Below, piece by piece: positions 19,001 through 26,483 of a DNA stretch of 64,000 bases. The position numbers and the translations under genes were made by a program. Each line of letters opens with the position of its first letter. The first letter of the stretch is position 1. Source of the stretch: JAHDFB01 sp965658745 (GTDB taxonomy: Bacteria > Bacteroidota > Bacteroidia > Chitinophagales > Saprospiraceae). Where the stretch lies: positions 395,196 to 459,195 of the forward strand of contig CBFHTK010000003.1 of NCBI GenBank assembly GCA_965658745.1, in the 5' to 3' direction. The notes beneath the pieces were generated by a model, which was given only the letters and a program-made list of their open reading frames with translations, made no database searches and was not told the DNA's origin.

Positions 19001-20411
19001 TAAGTCTAACATTCAGTGAAATAAAACCTAATTCAGGGTGAAAAGAGTATTCATTTTGGGTTAACCTTCTTGCCTTTAATACTTCGAAGTCCTTGGACTG
19101 CACTAAATCATACTTCCCTCTAAGACTACTCGCAGTATTAAGGATTTTTCTAGTATCATCATCACCAGAAATCAAGTCAAATAGCTCATTTCTCGTATTG
19201 TCATGAAGTACGTTCTCTTGCTTATAATCAAAATATTCGGCCGTAGCAGGATTAACATCTATGTCGGTATTCGTCAAATACTCCTCTTCACCTACACCAA
19301 GGTCAGCTAATGCAGCTATATCTCTTAGTCTTTCCGTTTCTTCACGATCATTAGTTACCCAAACTTGAAGGTTTACAACTCTGAAAGGTGTTTTGATAAA
19401 AGGAAGATCCTCCAAATTCTCTTCGTAAGTAGAGCGATTGAATTGAGAAAGAAAGAAGTGTCGATTTTCATCATATTCATCAGGGTAAATCTCAAATTCC
19501 TGTAATGTACCTCCTGCTTGAATCTGTAATTCTTCTTGACTTGATTGTTGTTCAGCAGCAATTGTTGTGATCTTTAAGTGACCAAACTGCAAGGCTGTTT
19601 TAACTCCAAATAATGACTGATTTCCCTGAATCAATTGACTTCTCAAGGGTAGACTAACATCTCCAACTTCAATCTTCTTCAGAATATCATCTTCTGTCCA
19701 TTTTTCAGAGTCATACTCAAGCTTTAGCTTATTATCGAAGTTAAATGTGGAGTTGGTATCGAAATTGAAACCAAGATCCATCTTGTCTCCAATTTTTCCA
19801 TTGATATTGGTTTTGATATTCATCTGAAAATCAAAACCTCCATTGACTTGATTTCTTGCTGGTATATTTGGATTTTGAATCCTTTGATAATCCCCACCAA
19901 AAGTCAAATCAACATTACCTTGTGGCTCAATTGTAATTTCGTTACCTCCAAAAAGACGATCAACCAATCGCTTTTTGATATCTATTTTTGACAATGGATC
20001 CAATATTCCACTCTTAGACCGATTGCTTTCTTCTATACCTGCAAGAGAATTGAAATACTGTCTTTCTTGTTCTTTAGCCTTCCAATCCAAATACTCCTCA
20101 AAAGTCATATAAGTTGGTGCCCTGAAGAAACCATCTCCAATCTTTTCTGTTATGACGTATAATCCAGTAATGGGATCATAAACGACTTCTTGAACAATTT
20201 CTTCAGGATCGTTGAGATCGAAAGGGTTGTATTGGGAATTTGTAACGAAATCACCTTCTCTGTCCTTAAGTGGAATTGTATCAGTGATTGAAGCATAGCT
20301 TTGAGTTGAAGCGTACGTCAGTGGCGTTGCTGGACCAGAAGCGGATAAGCTTTGGAAAAAGGATATCGTTAGTATTACAAGTGTAAATTGTAATAAGTTA
20401 ATCTTCTTCAT
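13083..20411 (-). CDS. sprA: SprA/Sov, outer-membrane translocon of the type IX secretion system
   Basis: A 2442-residue protein that forms the giant outer-membrane barrel through which type IX cargo leaves the cell; in gliding relatives it is needed for adhesin export and motility. I chose the ATG at 20411 because it begins a clean signal peptide (MKKINLLQFTLVILTISFFQ); the frame is open to a TTG at 20504, but this would add 31 non-signal residues. SprA hallmarks include GNVDLTFGGDYQ near residue 165, VNVRAGSKVL-type internal repeats, VDDFEGSASGIPLG near 840, and VWVNELRLVG near 1500. Two low-complexity basic inserts stand out (about 1890-1937, Ser/Arg/Lys, and about 2320-2347, Lys/Ser/Asn). 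It follows ruvA by 93 bp and overlaps nudK. Confidence 0.96.
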   Translation of the reverse strand: MKKINLLQFTLVILTISFFQSLSASGPATPLTYASTQSYASITDTIPLKDREGDFVTNSQYNPFDLNDPEEIVQEVVYDPITGLYVITEKIGDGFFRAPTYMTFEEYLDWKAKEQERQYFNSLAGIEESNRSKSGILDPLSKIDIKKRLVDRLFGGNEITIEPQGNVDLTFGGDYQRIQNPNIPARNQVNGGFDFQMNIKTNINGKIGDKMDLGFNFDTNSTFNFDNKLKLEYDSEKWTEDDILKKIEVGDVSLPLRSQLIQGNQSLFGVKTALQFGHLKITTIAAEQQSSQEELQIQAGGTLQEFEIYPDEYDENRHFFLSQFNRSTYEENLEDLPFIKTPFRVVNLQVWVTNDREETERLRDIAALADLGVGEEEYLTNTDIDVNPATAEYFDYKQENVLHDNTRNELFDLISGDDDTRKILNTASSLRGKYDLVQSKDFEVLKARRLTQNEYSFHPELGFISLNVRLRPNQVLAVSYQYTYTYNGDNIYQVGELADDVATQDSSEVIYTRLLKSSVQSISEPNWDLMMKNVYPVGAAQVDPATFKFDIFFEDNTDGSLKRYIPIDNLREFPLLNVFQLDRLNIQGDPQPDGIFDFVPGVTIIPRSGAVIFPVLEPFGSSLRNLIPDTQVADSLAYEELYNNTVVLAREQLNKNRFTMRGEYKSSVSSEISLGAFNIPPGSVTVRAGSKVLVPNVDYEIDYGIGRVKILNDSYLQQGIPIRVSFENNSFFNLQRKYLLGTRLDYAVSDKMNIGATYMHLFERPFTEKVNIGDDPINNRIFGFDMNYTDELPWLTRTLDKLPFYSTSTASSINSELEVAALRPGYSRAIQNDTENDRIIMVDDFEGSASGIPLGNFNFNEWILASTPSEFTEFNRANDLSYGYNRARFNWYVLDREFQNQDDTEDPYTRLVNRVELFPNITQVPSQINFIRTFDMSFYPDERGPYNFDPPGGSDVSAGASWDNDRNMMILENPEERWGGVMRFLQNNDFQQLNVEYIEFWMMNPFMDFADGTSHAPNESGFLKFNLGNVSEDVLKDNLQFYENGLTFDDNNPLPTIETEWANVPLLQPKTINFDLQNAAKQDLGLDGLSDAAENERFEEYVSAVLADNPSARIKLDPADDNFFTFNNDSIYSLETQSALERLKRFNNSEGNAPDQNPQRFQRGKYTPDIEDLNQNRSLDQGENYYEYVLELANDNGEIDQSKTDWIREVVDIGPNQSERWYRFRIPIEDIDNTIGNIEGFRSIQFMRMYMTGFESRKTLRLANFELIRNQWRRLVTACADGPNPVEFAIDAVSIEENAQKTPFNYVLPPGIQRQRVLVNNVNVLQNEKALAMQFCELPTTYRGEEPFPKDCEPTVYKLTRLDMRLFERLQLFFHGESLNDYEPGDLKVFIRIGRDFTENYYEYEIPLTLSDPNGPIDDPANIWPDVNKMDITLQELPDLKLERNVLNYPAKSIYRKTDPNNANNEISIIGNPTLGYIKGIQIGVRNYRESAACGEVWVNELRLVGLEERGGVAGLARADIQMADLGTVAASGAYSSVGFGSLDQKLAQRSQEEILEYSLATTLDLNKLLPGDLPLSLPLYAQYANTVKTPRYDPFDLDITVRDKTAAFPDRADEIKEVAVEQTSISTINMTNVKVNKKGKKKAMPWDISNVSTSYAFTRIDHKDPIIERDRTDTHLASLDYAYNRNVKYWEPFKKTKTPLKIINFNFFPNSFSIKNEVARYKNVRSYRLPEDFDYTFYDQRFNWDRRYNLQWDFTKGLNFGFNANNQSIIDELRVVGVGGFKEVQNEYGETVGSPDDISQRERSDYMYTNLQQGGRAKDYNHNFTLQYSLPTRQIKALNWTSLRASYAADYIWDGASLNVDSLGNVVSNTQSRQLTATLNFDKLYLKSKYLTKIEKGNKKSSRRRSRRSSSSRSSSKKGSSKGSKKDDKEKKERDVTKIERALLRPFLSLRTARLTYRENFGTTIPGITRRSRFLGLDSQFSAPGWDFVAGLQPNLDPTNNNNWLYQGANQGWFTESQFLNQQVLQTQNQNIEMKIDFEIYKDFDIEVNFKKTFNNNHSEEFKQLDNSYQQLILRDMGSFEVTYLAINTLWGNDKDAIFSQFEDNRRIISSRLQGAAVAEAQEKGLPMPDLGEHPDDIGYRAGYGRQSTDVLIPAFLATYKGQAPNEVDLYVGDRIRALDYIPAPNWTLNYNGLSKLKWFSDIFSSFTLKHGYQSTMRISSFNSDPNYTALDPFSELQLQSSNYYTRYDIPQIIISEEFAPVIGINFRTKTDLNFNIEYRKSRNLAMDFYAKELVETRAEEFVVGGGYTFQDVNIAFLTGQKNNNKKSKKTKSGSTNSGSKGVGGFGKVTNTRGNNLVVNVDFGYRDDVVWNHTLDISGGAQATRGIRSWKFNPNITYDVNDNVGLRLFFDYSRSIPATTNAFPITNIQGGLTIQLKLGAL

Positions 20412-20504
20412 TTGTAATTTTCTCTCAGTAGCCTTGCGGTTACTATCTGTAGCACATTTGTACTTAACGACAGGGTCTGATTGATTATTATACAATGTAC
20501 TCAA

Positions 20505-21098
20505 TTACGATAATTTTTTTAAAACGGCCTTGATGAGTTGTTCACTATCAAGTGTAGTCTCTGATTTTTGTACAATTGCAGATAAGGCTTTTTCAACACC
20601 AGACTTAGGAAATCCCAGTGTTAACAGAGCAGATAACGCCTCATCTCTAGCACTATTGTCTTGGCGAACCATATTCATGTCAGTTTCTTGCAATTCTGTC
20701 CCTAATTTGTCTTTTAAATCCAGAATAATTCTTTGAGCAGTTTTTGGACCGATTCCTTTTACTTTTGAAAATCTCACATGATCTCCCGAGGCTATGGTGC
20801 GAATCACATCGTCTGAAGTCATACCCGATAAAATGACGCGACCAGTATTGGGCCCAATTCCGGAGACAGAAAGGAGCTTGATGAAGATTGATCGATCTCT
20901 AGGTGTCATGAATCCATATAAGGTGTGGGAGTCTTCTTTAACGATCAAGTGCGTATAAATCTTTACTGTTTCAAGATTCTCTAGCTCAGAAAAAGTATTT
21001 AAACTTATGTTTATGAGGTATGCAACACCTGCAGAATTTTCGACGTAGATTTCAGTTGGTGTTTTATGCGTAATCTTACCTTTAATATATGCTATCAT
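20505..21098 (-). CDS. ruvA: Holliday junction branch migration protein RuvA
   Basis: RuvA binds four-way DNA junctions and loads the RuvB motor for branch migration in recombination repair. The 197-residue product begins MIAYIKGKI, the canonical RuvA start at 21098; an ATG 45 bases further upstream is in frame but would lie upstream of the likely -7 box (21116-21123). The N-terminal OB domain is followed by two helix-hairpin-helix motifs, VSGIGPNTGRVIL (about 78-90) and VKGIGPKTAQRIILDLKDKL (about 113-132), and a flexible linker to the C-terminal RuvB-binding domain (EALSALLTLGFPKSGVEKAL). It is upstream of sprA on the same strand; ruvA-sprA adjacency recurs in Bacteroidota. Confidence 0.97.
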   Translation of the reverse strand: MIAYIKGKITHKTPTEIYVENSAGVAYLINISLNTFSELENLETVKIYTHLIVKEDSHTLYGFMTPRDRSIFIKLLSVSGIGPNTGRVILSGMTSDDVIRTIASGDHVRFSKVKGIGPKTAQRIILDLKDKLGTELQETDMNMVRQDNSARDEALSALLTLGFPKSGVEKALSAIVQKSETTLDSEQLIKAVLKKLS

Positions 21099-21115
21099 AG
21101 AATTTGAATAAGGCG

Positions 21116-21123
21116 CAAAAGTA
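21116..21123 (-). promoter_or_regulatory. -7 element for ruvA
   Basis: Minus-strand TACTTTTG fits TAnnTTTG and lies 17 bases before the preferred ruvA ATG, but after the longer alternative start, which supports the shorter protein. Confidence 0.4.
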
Positions 21124-21227
21124 AAGAAAAATAACGCAATCATATTAGTAGTTATTGTAATGTGTTGTACCGTCTCTTCTTTTTAGTGTTTTTTATTAAA
21201 TCAGCTTAACTTATGTATGGAATTATG

Positions 21228-21259
21228 TTGCTACAATAGATGCGCAATGTTTATTTTTG
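21228..21259 (+). promoter_or_regulatory. promoter for purD (TTG-N21-TATTTTTG)
   Basis: A TTG at 21228-21230 and TATTTTTG at 21252-21259 are 21 bases apart, a full match to the -33/-7 Bacteroidota housekeeping promoter. Transcription would start near 21265, giving a leader of about 45 bases before the purD ATG. No purine riboswitch fold is evident in that short leader. Confidence 0.6.
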
Positions 21260-21309
21260 AGGAAGACCTTCATTTGATGGTTCTAAACCTATAAAACAAA
21301 CATTCAAAA

Positions 21310-22596
21310 ATGCATGTACTTATTTTGGGAAGCGGCGGGCGAGAGCACGCACTTTGTTGGAAAATTAAGCAATCTCCCCTTTGCGAAGATTTGTTCGTTG
21401 CCCCTGGAAACGCCGGTACCGACAAAATTGCCACAAACATTGCATTGGATATAAGTGACTTTGAGCTTATCGCTGAGTTTTGTTTAGACTATGAGATTGA
21501 AATGGTCGTTGTAGGGCCTGAAGGACCTTTAGTTGAAGGTATCTATGATTACTTCCGTGAAGATTCAGATTTAGAGCATATTGCCGTTGTTGGGCCATCC
21601 GAGGAAGGTGCACTACTTGAAGGAAGTAAATCTTACGCCAAAAAGTTTATGAAACGCCATAGTATCCCCACTGCTGGATACGAAGAATTCACTCTTGAAA
21701 CGCTCGAAGAAGGAAACAAGCATATTGATCAAACTAACACTCCTATTGTACTTAAATGTGATGGACTAGCTGCAGGAAAGGGAGTCGTAATACTCGAGGA
21801 TCGTGACGAAGCCAAAGAAGAACTTAGTGGAATGGTTCACGGTAAATTCGGTGGTGCAGGAAGTGTTGTAGTCATCGAGGAGTTTCTAGATGGTATCGAA
21901 TTCTCTGTATTTGTTCTTACTGACGGTAAAGACTATAAAGTGCTTCCTGTTGCCAAAGATTACAAACGAATCGGTGAAGGGGACACTGGACTTAACACTG
22001 GAGGTATGGGAGCTATTTCGCCACCACCATTTGTCGACGACGCACTAATGCATAAAGTGCGCGAGCGAATAATAGAACCAACAATAAAAGGACTAAACGA
22101 GGAAGAGATCGACTACAAAGGTTTCATCTTTTTAGGTTTGATCAAAGTCGGAGAAAACCCATATGTGATAGAATACAATTGTAGATTGGGGGATCCAGAA
22201 ACAGAAGCTGTTCTGCCAAGGCTGGATTCTGATCTACTTGAACTCTTTGCTTCCATGTACAATATAGAATCTACATCAGTACCACCTTTTGCAAATCAAA
22301 CCTTGGAAATCAGCTCTGATAGTGCAGCAACAGTTATGCTTGTTTCTGGTGGATACCCAGAAGTTTACGAAAAAGGTTTTCTTATGACGCATGTCGATGA
22401 CGAAGAGGACTCCCTTTACTTTCATGCCGGGACTACAATTGTAGATAATGACATACTTACTAATGGAGGACGTGTCATTGCTATTACTAGTCTTCATGAA
22501 GATTTCCGAGTTGCCCTCAAGGAATCAATGAAACATGCTGCAAGGATTAAGTTTAAAGGAAAACACTATCGAGCAGATATCGGATTCGACTTGTAG
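21310..22596 (+). CDS. purD: phosphoribosylamine-glycine ligase
   Basis: GAR synthetase joins glycine to 5-phosphoribosylamine using ATP, the second step of de novo purine synthesis. The 428-residue protein has the ATP-grasp layout: N-terminal Rossmann-like domain with LILGSGGREHALCWKI (2-17), VAPGNAGTD, VVGPEGPLVEGI (about 67-78), the ATP-grasp domain with LKCDGLAAGKGVVI (about 149-162), NTGGMGAISP (about 229-238), and YNCRLGDPETEAVLPRL (about 288-304) that binds metal and phosphate. It is transcribed alone from a good promoter and converges on rpmE2, whose terminator lies in the 100-bp gap. Confidence 0.98.
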   Translation: MHVLILGSGGREHALCWKIKQSPLCEDLFVAPGNAGTDKIATNIALDISDFELIAEFCLDYEIEMVVVGPEGPLVEGIYDYFREDSDLEHIAVVGPSEEGALLEGSKSYAKKFMKRHSIPTAGYEEFTLETLEEGNKHIDQTNTPIVLKCDGLAAGKGVVILEDRDEAKEELSGMVHGKFGGAGSVVVIEEFLDGIEFSVFVLTDGKDYKVLPVAKDYKRIGEGDTGLNTGGMGAISPPPFVDDALMHKVRERIIEPTIKGLNEEEIDYKGFIFLGLIKVGENPYVIEYNCRLGDPETEAVLPRLDSDLLELFASMYNIESTSVPPFANQTLEISSDSAATVMLVSGGYPEVYEKGFLMTHVDDEEDSLYFHAGTTIVDNDILTNGGRVIAITSLHEDFRVALKESMKHAARIKFKGKHYRADIGFDL

Positions 22597-22636
22597 TTAT
22601 ACCATAATTAAGAATTATAGTTATCCATAACAGACG

Positions 22637-22668
22637 AAAAAAGCCCTGCTCAAATAAATGAGCAGAGC
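22637..22668 (-). terminator. intrinsic terminator of rpmE2
   Basis: On the minus strand GCTCTGCTCA pairs with TGAGCAGGGC (one G-U) around a 6-base loop and is followed by TTTTTT (complement of 22637-22642). It starts 29 bases after the rpmE2 stop; no T-run follows on the purD strand. Confidence 0.85.
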
Positions 22669-22696
22669 TGTATATATTATTGATTGCTTTTGTAGC

Positions 22697-22987
22697 TTAC
22701 TTTGCTTCTTCAGCAGATTCTTTGGCTGCTGGTTTTTTAGCAAATTTTGCAAATTTCTTATTGAATTTATCAATACGACCTGCGGTGTCAACAAACTTCA
22801 TTTTTCCAGTAAAGAAAGGATGAGACTCAGAAGAGATCTCCACTTTGATTAGAGGGTATTCGTTTCCGTCTGTCCACGTTGTAGTCTCTTTACTTGGTGT
22901 ACATGATTTACTGATAAATTCATGATCACATGATACATCTCTGAAAACAACTTTTCTGTATTCTGTAGGATGAGTATCTTTTTTCAT
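22697..22987 (-). CDS. rpmE2: 50S ribosomal protein L31 type B
   Basis: A 96-residue large-subunit ribosomal protein. It starts MKKDTHPTEYRKVVFRDVSC and has the type B features SCTPSKETTTWTDGNEYPLI and SSESHPFFTGK, with VDTAGRIDKFNKKF near residue 66. The zinc-binding CxxC pairs of type A L31 are missing, so this is the C-minus form, which often replaces L31A when zinc is low or serves as the only copy. The C-terminus is a Lys/Ala/Glu-rich tail, common in Bacteroidota. It is transcribed alone, with a good promoter and terminator; no Zur box was recognised. Confidence 0.97.
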   Translation of the reverse strand: MKKDTHPTEYRKVVFRDVSCDHEFISKSCTPSKETTTWTDGNEYPLIKVEISSESHPFFTGKMKFVDTAGRIDKFNKKFAKFAKKPAAKESAEEAK

Positions 22988-23015
22988 AATTTCTTCTATT
23001 TATAAAATCGGAGCG

Positions 23016-23045
23016 CAAATATAAATACTATTTATTAATAATCAA
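23016..23045 (-). promoter_or_regulatory. promoter for rpmE2 (TTG-N19-TATATTTG)
   Basis: On the minus strand TTG (complement of 23043-23045) and TATATTTG (complement of 23016-23023) are 19 bases apart. The transcript would start about 23 bases before the ATG. Confidence 0.6.
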
Positions 23046-23130
23046 GCCTTTATTTGCACAAATATCTTCCAAACAAATTAGAAACTACCAATTTCAGCAG
23101 AGCCAATCATGTTTTTCCTATTTTAGTGAC

Positions 23131-23490
23131 ATGGATAATAAAGTTTTTGGTCAAAAAGGTGAGGATAGAGCTGTATCATTTTTGGAAACGAAGAATTATG
23201 AAATCCTCGAAAGAAACTGGCAAATATCACACGCAGAAGTTGATATAATTGCAAAGAGTAATAATCTTCTAATCTTTATTGAAGTCAAAACTCGTTCTTA
23301 TGATTACTATGGGCCGCCAGAAGAATTTGTTAGTCGAAAACAACAACAGAATTTAATTTATGCTGCTAATAGATACATGGAAAAAAACAACTATGAAGGT
23401 GAAATCCGATTCGACATTATGGCGATTATAATGAAACCTGGCTACGAAAAAATTAATCATATCGAAGATGCATTTTTTCCAGGTTTGTAA
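23131..23490 (+). CDS. YraN family (UPF0102) nuclease-like protein
   Basis: A 119-residue protein of the YraN/UPF0102 family, a compact PD-(D/E)xK nuclease-like fold of unclear physiological role. It has the N-terminal GQKGEDRAVSFLETKNYEIL, then RNWQISHAEVDIIAK (acidic residue about 38), IFIEVKTR (about 51-58, the ExK motif) and FDIMAIIM. It is the first gene of a short rightward cluster with two SRPBCC proteins and a TonB-C-like protein. Confidence 0.92.
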   Translation: MDNKVFGQKGEDRAVSFLETKNYEILERNWQISHAEVDIIAKSNNLLIFIEVKTRSYDYYGPPEEFVSRKQQQNLIYAANRYMEKNNYEGEIRFDIMAIIMKPGYEKINHIEDAFFPGL

Positions 23491-23533
23491 TGCACTCAAA
23501 TCAAAACTCTCACATTGAAAAAAACTAATATCT

Positions 23534-23974
23534 ATGATCAAAATTGAAATTCCAATCGATGCTAGACTCATGGACGTGTGGGCTTGTCTCGTTGAGGAAA
23601 CAAACGAATGGTGGGGCCCTCAACACTATACAAGTTCTCATACCAAAAAAATGGAGTTGCAGGACTATATTGGTGGTAAGCTAATGGAAGACTTTGGTAA
23701 TCGGGAGGGCATCGTTTGGGCAGATATTATTGGTGTAAAAACTCCTGATTATATCATGTTAAAAGGCCACCTAGCTCCGGAATATGGAGGACCAAATATT
23801 AGTTTCTCAAAAATATCACTTGAGTTTAAGAATAATAAAACATCTCTGCATTTTGAAGAATCATGGCTACAAACATCTCCTAATACTAATTTTGAAAAAA
23901 ATCTTCAAATTGGTTGGAACGCAATATTTACAGATCTAAAAGAATATGTTGAGTCTAGTTATCCAAGAAACTAA
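23534..23974 (+). CDS. SRPBCC (AHSA1-like) domain protein
   Basis: A 146-residue single-domain protein with the START/Bet v 1-like fold. The N-terminal IEIPIDARLMDVWACLVEETNEWWGP is typical of AHSA1-type SRPBCC proteins, and the tail LQIGWNAIFTDLKEYVES is the usual long C-terminal helix beside the ligand pocket. Such proteins bind hydrophobic ligands or act as co-chaperones; nothing in the neighbourhood identifies the ligand. It lies 43 bp after yraN and is likely in the same transcript. Confidence 0.85.
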   Translation: MIKIEIPIDARLMDVWACLVEETNEWWGPQHYTSSHTKKMELQDYIGGKLMEDFGNREGIVWADIIGVKTPDYIMLKGHLAPEYGGPNISFSKISLEFKNNKTSLHFEESWLQTSPNTNFEKNLQIGWNAIFTDLKEYVESSYPRN

Positions 23975-23977
23975 ATC

Positions 23978-24444
23978 ATGAAAAAAGTAAGAAGGATAAG
24001 CACTTCATTAAGAAACCAGTGTATCCTGGCGGAACAAAAGCAATGAAGGAATTCATTTCAAAGGAATTAAGGTACCCTAAAGAAGCTTTTAAACTTCGAA
24101 AAGAAGGCACAGTAAAACTTCGATATGACATAGACTACAAGGGTAAAGTCACTGAAGTTTTTATTCTTTCTGGACTTGGATATGGATGCGATGAGGAGGC
24201 AGAACGAATTGTAAAAAAACTAAAATTTCTCGTAGATAAAAATCATAAAATAAAAGTTGTTTTTCATAAAAATATTCAAATTCACTTTCGGCTTCCAAAA
24301 CCTCAACCACAAGTTCCAGCACAATCCAAAATCCCAAACATCACAAAAATCGAATACAACTATTCTACAACTTCATCAAAGAAGCCAACTTCTAAAACTG
24401 AAAAACCAAGTTATTCGTATTCAATAAAATACAACTCTAAATAG
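23978..24444 (+). pseudogene. TonB C-terminal-like protein, 5' end possibly frameshifted
   Basis: From GTG 24019 the frame codes for 141 residues. VYPGGTKAMKEFISKELRYP, GTVKLRYDIDYKGKVTEVFI and GLGYGCDEEAERIVKKL are a TonB C-terminal-like domain; a Pro/Ser/Lys-rich tail follows. No signal peptide or membrane anchor is present, so it is not a normal TonB. The GTG start would cut into the domain. An ATG at 23978 lies four bases past the previous gene but is in another frame and stops after 22 codons. One extra A in the A6 run at 23981-23986 would give MKKSKKDKHFIKKP joined to VYPGG. This could be a real frameshift, a sequencing error or slippage. If the DNA is correct, the CDS is 24019-24444. 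Confidence 0.6.
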
Positions 24445-24556
24445 GTGAATCAGAAGACCACTTGTCAAGTTACTTCAACGATCTACTCAGCTCTTTTCAT
24501 TGTCTTTCTTAAACTTATGCTTCTTGATAGGGTTAAAGATCATAAAAGAAATCAAG

Positions 24557-25003
24557 ATGTTTCAAGTTGTGCATAAGACAAGAGTAGCTGGTCATTATTT
24601 GGATCTAATGAAAAGATTTGATCGCGATCTTTTTGAGGCATTGGCACCAAAGGTTGGAAAAATAGAAATAGCAAAATTCACAGGATCAGAAACAGGTGAC
24701 AAAGTTCATATCAAATTTCTTAGTCCAATAAGGACAGAGTGGGTTAGTGATATTATAGATCATGGCCAAAACGAAAACAAAGCGTATTTTATCGACAAAG
24801 GTGTCCAACTACCATTTCCATTGGGTGCTTGGGAACACCATCATGTAATCGAAAAAATTTCTGAGGAAGAATCATATATTGTAGACGATATGAGGTTCAA
24901 GGGTCGTAACTATTTTTGGAGTCTCATCCTATATCCAGCTATCTATCTAGGGTTTTTACCAAGAGGAAAAGTTTATAGATCTTATTTTGGAACCTTAAAC
25001 TAG
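24557..25003 (+). CDS. ligand-binding SRPBCC-like protein
   Basis: A 148-residue protein starting MFQVVHKTRVAG at 24557; the frame is open to 24500, but the family normally starts here. RFDRDLFEALAP, GDKVHIKFLSPIRTEWVSDI, YFIDKGVQLPFPLGAWEHHH and IVDDMRF fit a family of stand-alone SRPBCC proteins common in Bacteroidota. The last 25 residues (FWSLILYPAIYLGFLPRGK) are hydrophobic and could touch the membrane. It is the second SRPBCC protein in this cluster but is only distantly similar to the first. Ligand unknown. The 259 bp after it (25004-25262) holds nothing I can support. Confidence 0.78.
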   Translation: MFQVVHKTRVAGHYLDLMKRFDRDLFEALAPKVGKIEIAKFTGSETGDKVHIKFLSPIRTEWVSDIIDHGQNENKAYFIDKGVQLPFPLGAWEHHHVIEKISEEESYIVDDMRFKGRNYFWSLILYPAIYLGFLPRGKVYRSYFGTLN

Positions 25004-25262
25004 TCAGCTTGCTTCATTCTCTGTCTATTGATTATTTATGACTAGCACCTGTATTTTTTTGGATTATACTTACTTTTTAGCAGCTGACCAAATCTTCGTC
25101 TCTAGTAACCAATCTTCAGATAAGTCAGATTACGGATGATCTCAGAATTTTCTACCTTTTCGTTTTCGGTATTCAGAATCTTTTGATCGGCTTTCTATGT
25201 GCCCTACGATATACGGTTGAAAGATCGCTCTATTTTGTAGGTTTAGAGAAACTCTTGATTTG

Positions 25263-26429
25263 TTACATGCTGCTTTCTACATATCGGATCATATTCTTCA
25301 AATAACTTTTCGTTCGAGCATCTTTGACACGCTCTTGTGCCGAAGTAACATAAGACAAAGCCTGTTCTTTCTTTCCCATAGTAACAAGAAGCTTTGTAAA
25401 AATTGAAATTAATTCAGCATCTTCAGTTGTTTCACTATCTTCCTTTAATAAATCATAGCCAAACTCCATAATCGAATTATCATTTGAAAACGTCGATTCA
25501 GCCTGTTTAAACCATTTGATTTTATCTTTTGGTTCGACCATATAAGCTTTTCGTTTCTTCGCCGTTTTAAGTACCGCTTTCACGTCCTTTTGGGCGAAAG
25601 CCCAGTTCATCTTGGCGTCAAGCGCAAAAAGCTTTGAATTATTACCTCCATGTTTCTTCGCAACTTTTATAGCATCTTTCAGGAGTCTTTCATTTTCATA
25701 CTCAATTGCTTTGTCAATAGTCTTACCGGCAGCTGCTAGGACCTTTTCTTCAAAAATCGGCTTTCCATAAGTCTTAATTATTTCCGATTTTCTTCTTAAC
25801 ATTTCCTCAAATAATCTACTGTCAGACTCGCTAGCAGCTTTGAAGTAAAACTCTGTTTTTTGCGCTTCTGTCAGACCTTCGGCTTCTCGAATATATTCGT
25901 TAGCTATTTTTAAGCTAGACTTTCCAGACTTATTCAAAGCTTTCAGATAATTAACCATATTTTCAAATGATCTATCTCCATTTTCATAAGCTTCTCTATA
26001 CTTTGCTGAAAAGTCAAATTCACTAACGATTGCATCGCCAAGTCTTAGCAGACCTTCAAGTTGCTGACCACCAACGACTTTCTTCAAGACTTTACCTTTT
26101 GGGTCTAGAAAAAACAAGGTAGGATATGCGCTGACTGGATATTTAGAACCAAACTTTCTACCATCTGGCTTCTCCATGTCAATCTTTAAATTGATGAAGT
26201 TTTGATTATAGAAATCACCTGCCTCTTCTCTAGTAAAGACATTTGCGGACATTCTCTTGCACGGCCCGCACCAAGTAGTGTATGCATCTACAAAAATGAT
26301 TTTCTCTTGCTTTGTTGCTTGTTCGATTGCGTCCTCCCATGATCCGTGGAAAAACTCAATTCCTTGGGCACTGAGTATAGCTGTTGCGAAAATAATTGAG
26401 AAAAAGGTAAGTAGTAATTTAGGTTTCAT
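25263..26429 (-). CDS. secreted thioredoxin-fold protein with helical C-terminal half
   Basis: A 388-residue exported protein. The signal peptide is about residues 1-21 (MKPKLLLTFFSIIFATAILS, then AQG). A thioredoxin domain spans about 25-140: FVDAYTTWCGPCKRM holds the WCGPC redox motif at about 53-57, and VSAYPTLFFLDPKG carries the cis-Pro. Residues about 150-388 are charged and helical, with repeat-like stretches, perhaps a TPR-like module for binding partners. It probably works in the periplasm in disulfide reduction or repair. A -7 element (26476-26483) lies upstream. No Ccm or Dsb partner is adjacent. Confidence 0.87.
   Translation of the reverse strand: MKPKLLLTFFSIIFATAILSAQGIEFFHGSWEDAIEQATKQEKIIFVDAYTTWCGPCKRMSANVFTREEAGDFYNQNFINLKIDMEKPDGRKFGSKYPVSAYPTLFFLDPKGKVLKKVVGGQQLEGLLRLGDAIVSEFDFSAKYREAYENGDRSFENMVNYLKALNKSGKSSLKIANEYIREAEGLTEAQKTEFYFKAASESDSRLFEEMLRRKSEIIKTYGKPIFEEKVLAAAGKTIDKAIEYENERLLKDAIKVAKKHGGNNSKLFALDAKMNWAFAQKDVKAVLKTAKKRKAYMVEPKDKIKWFKQAESTFSNDNSIMEFGYDLLKEDSETTEDAELISIFTKLLVTMGKKEQALSYVTSAQERVKDARTKSYLKNMIRYVESSM
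25588..25603 (-). repeat. dispersed GGGC hairpin repeat, copy 2 (in coding sequence)
   Basis: TTTTGGGCGAAAGCCC on the plus strand, a GAAA-loop version identical in its core to copy 1 in opposite orientation. It lies inside the thioredoxin-fold gene and codes for part of the QKDVK region. Confidence 0.4.
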
Positions 26430-26475
26430 CTCTTCGAAAGCGTTTATTTATATCCCTGTAAACATAGAGTTCAGG

Positions 26476-26483
26476 CAAAAATA
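26476..26483 (-). promoter_or_regulatory. -7 element for the thioredoxin-fold gene
   Basis: Minus-strand TATTTTTG, with a leader of about 40 bases to the ATG. No -33 TTG is seen. Confidence 0.35.

Noticed and set aside
20412..20504. Longer sprA start at TTG 20504, abutting the ruvA stop
   Set aside because: It would put 31 polar residues before a clear signal peptide; ATG 20411 is better.
25038..25139. Small plus-strand frame of 33 codons after the second SRPBCC gene
   Set aside because: No promoter, no recognisable domain and no conservation evidence; chance frame in a 259-bp gap.
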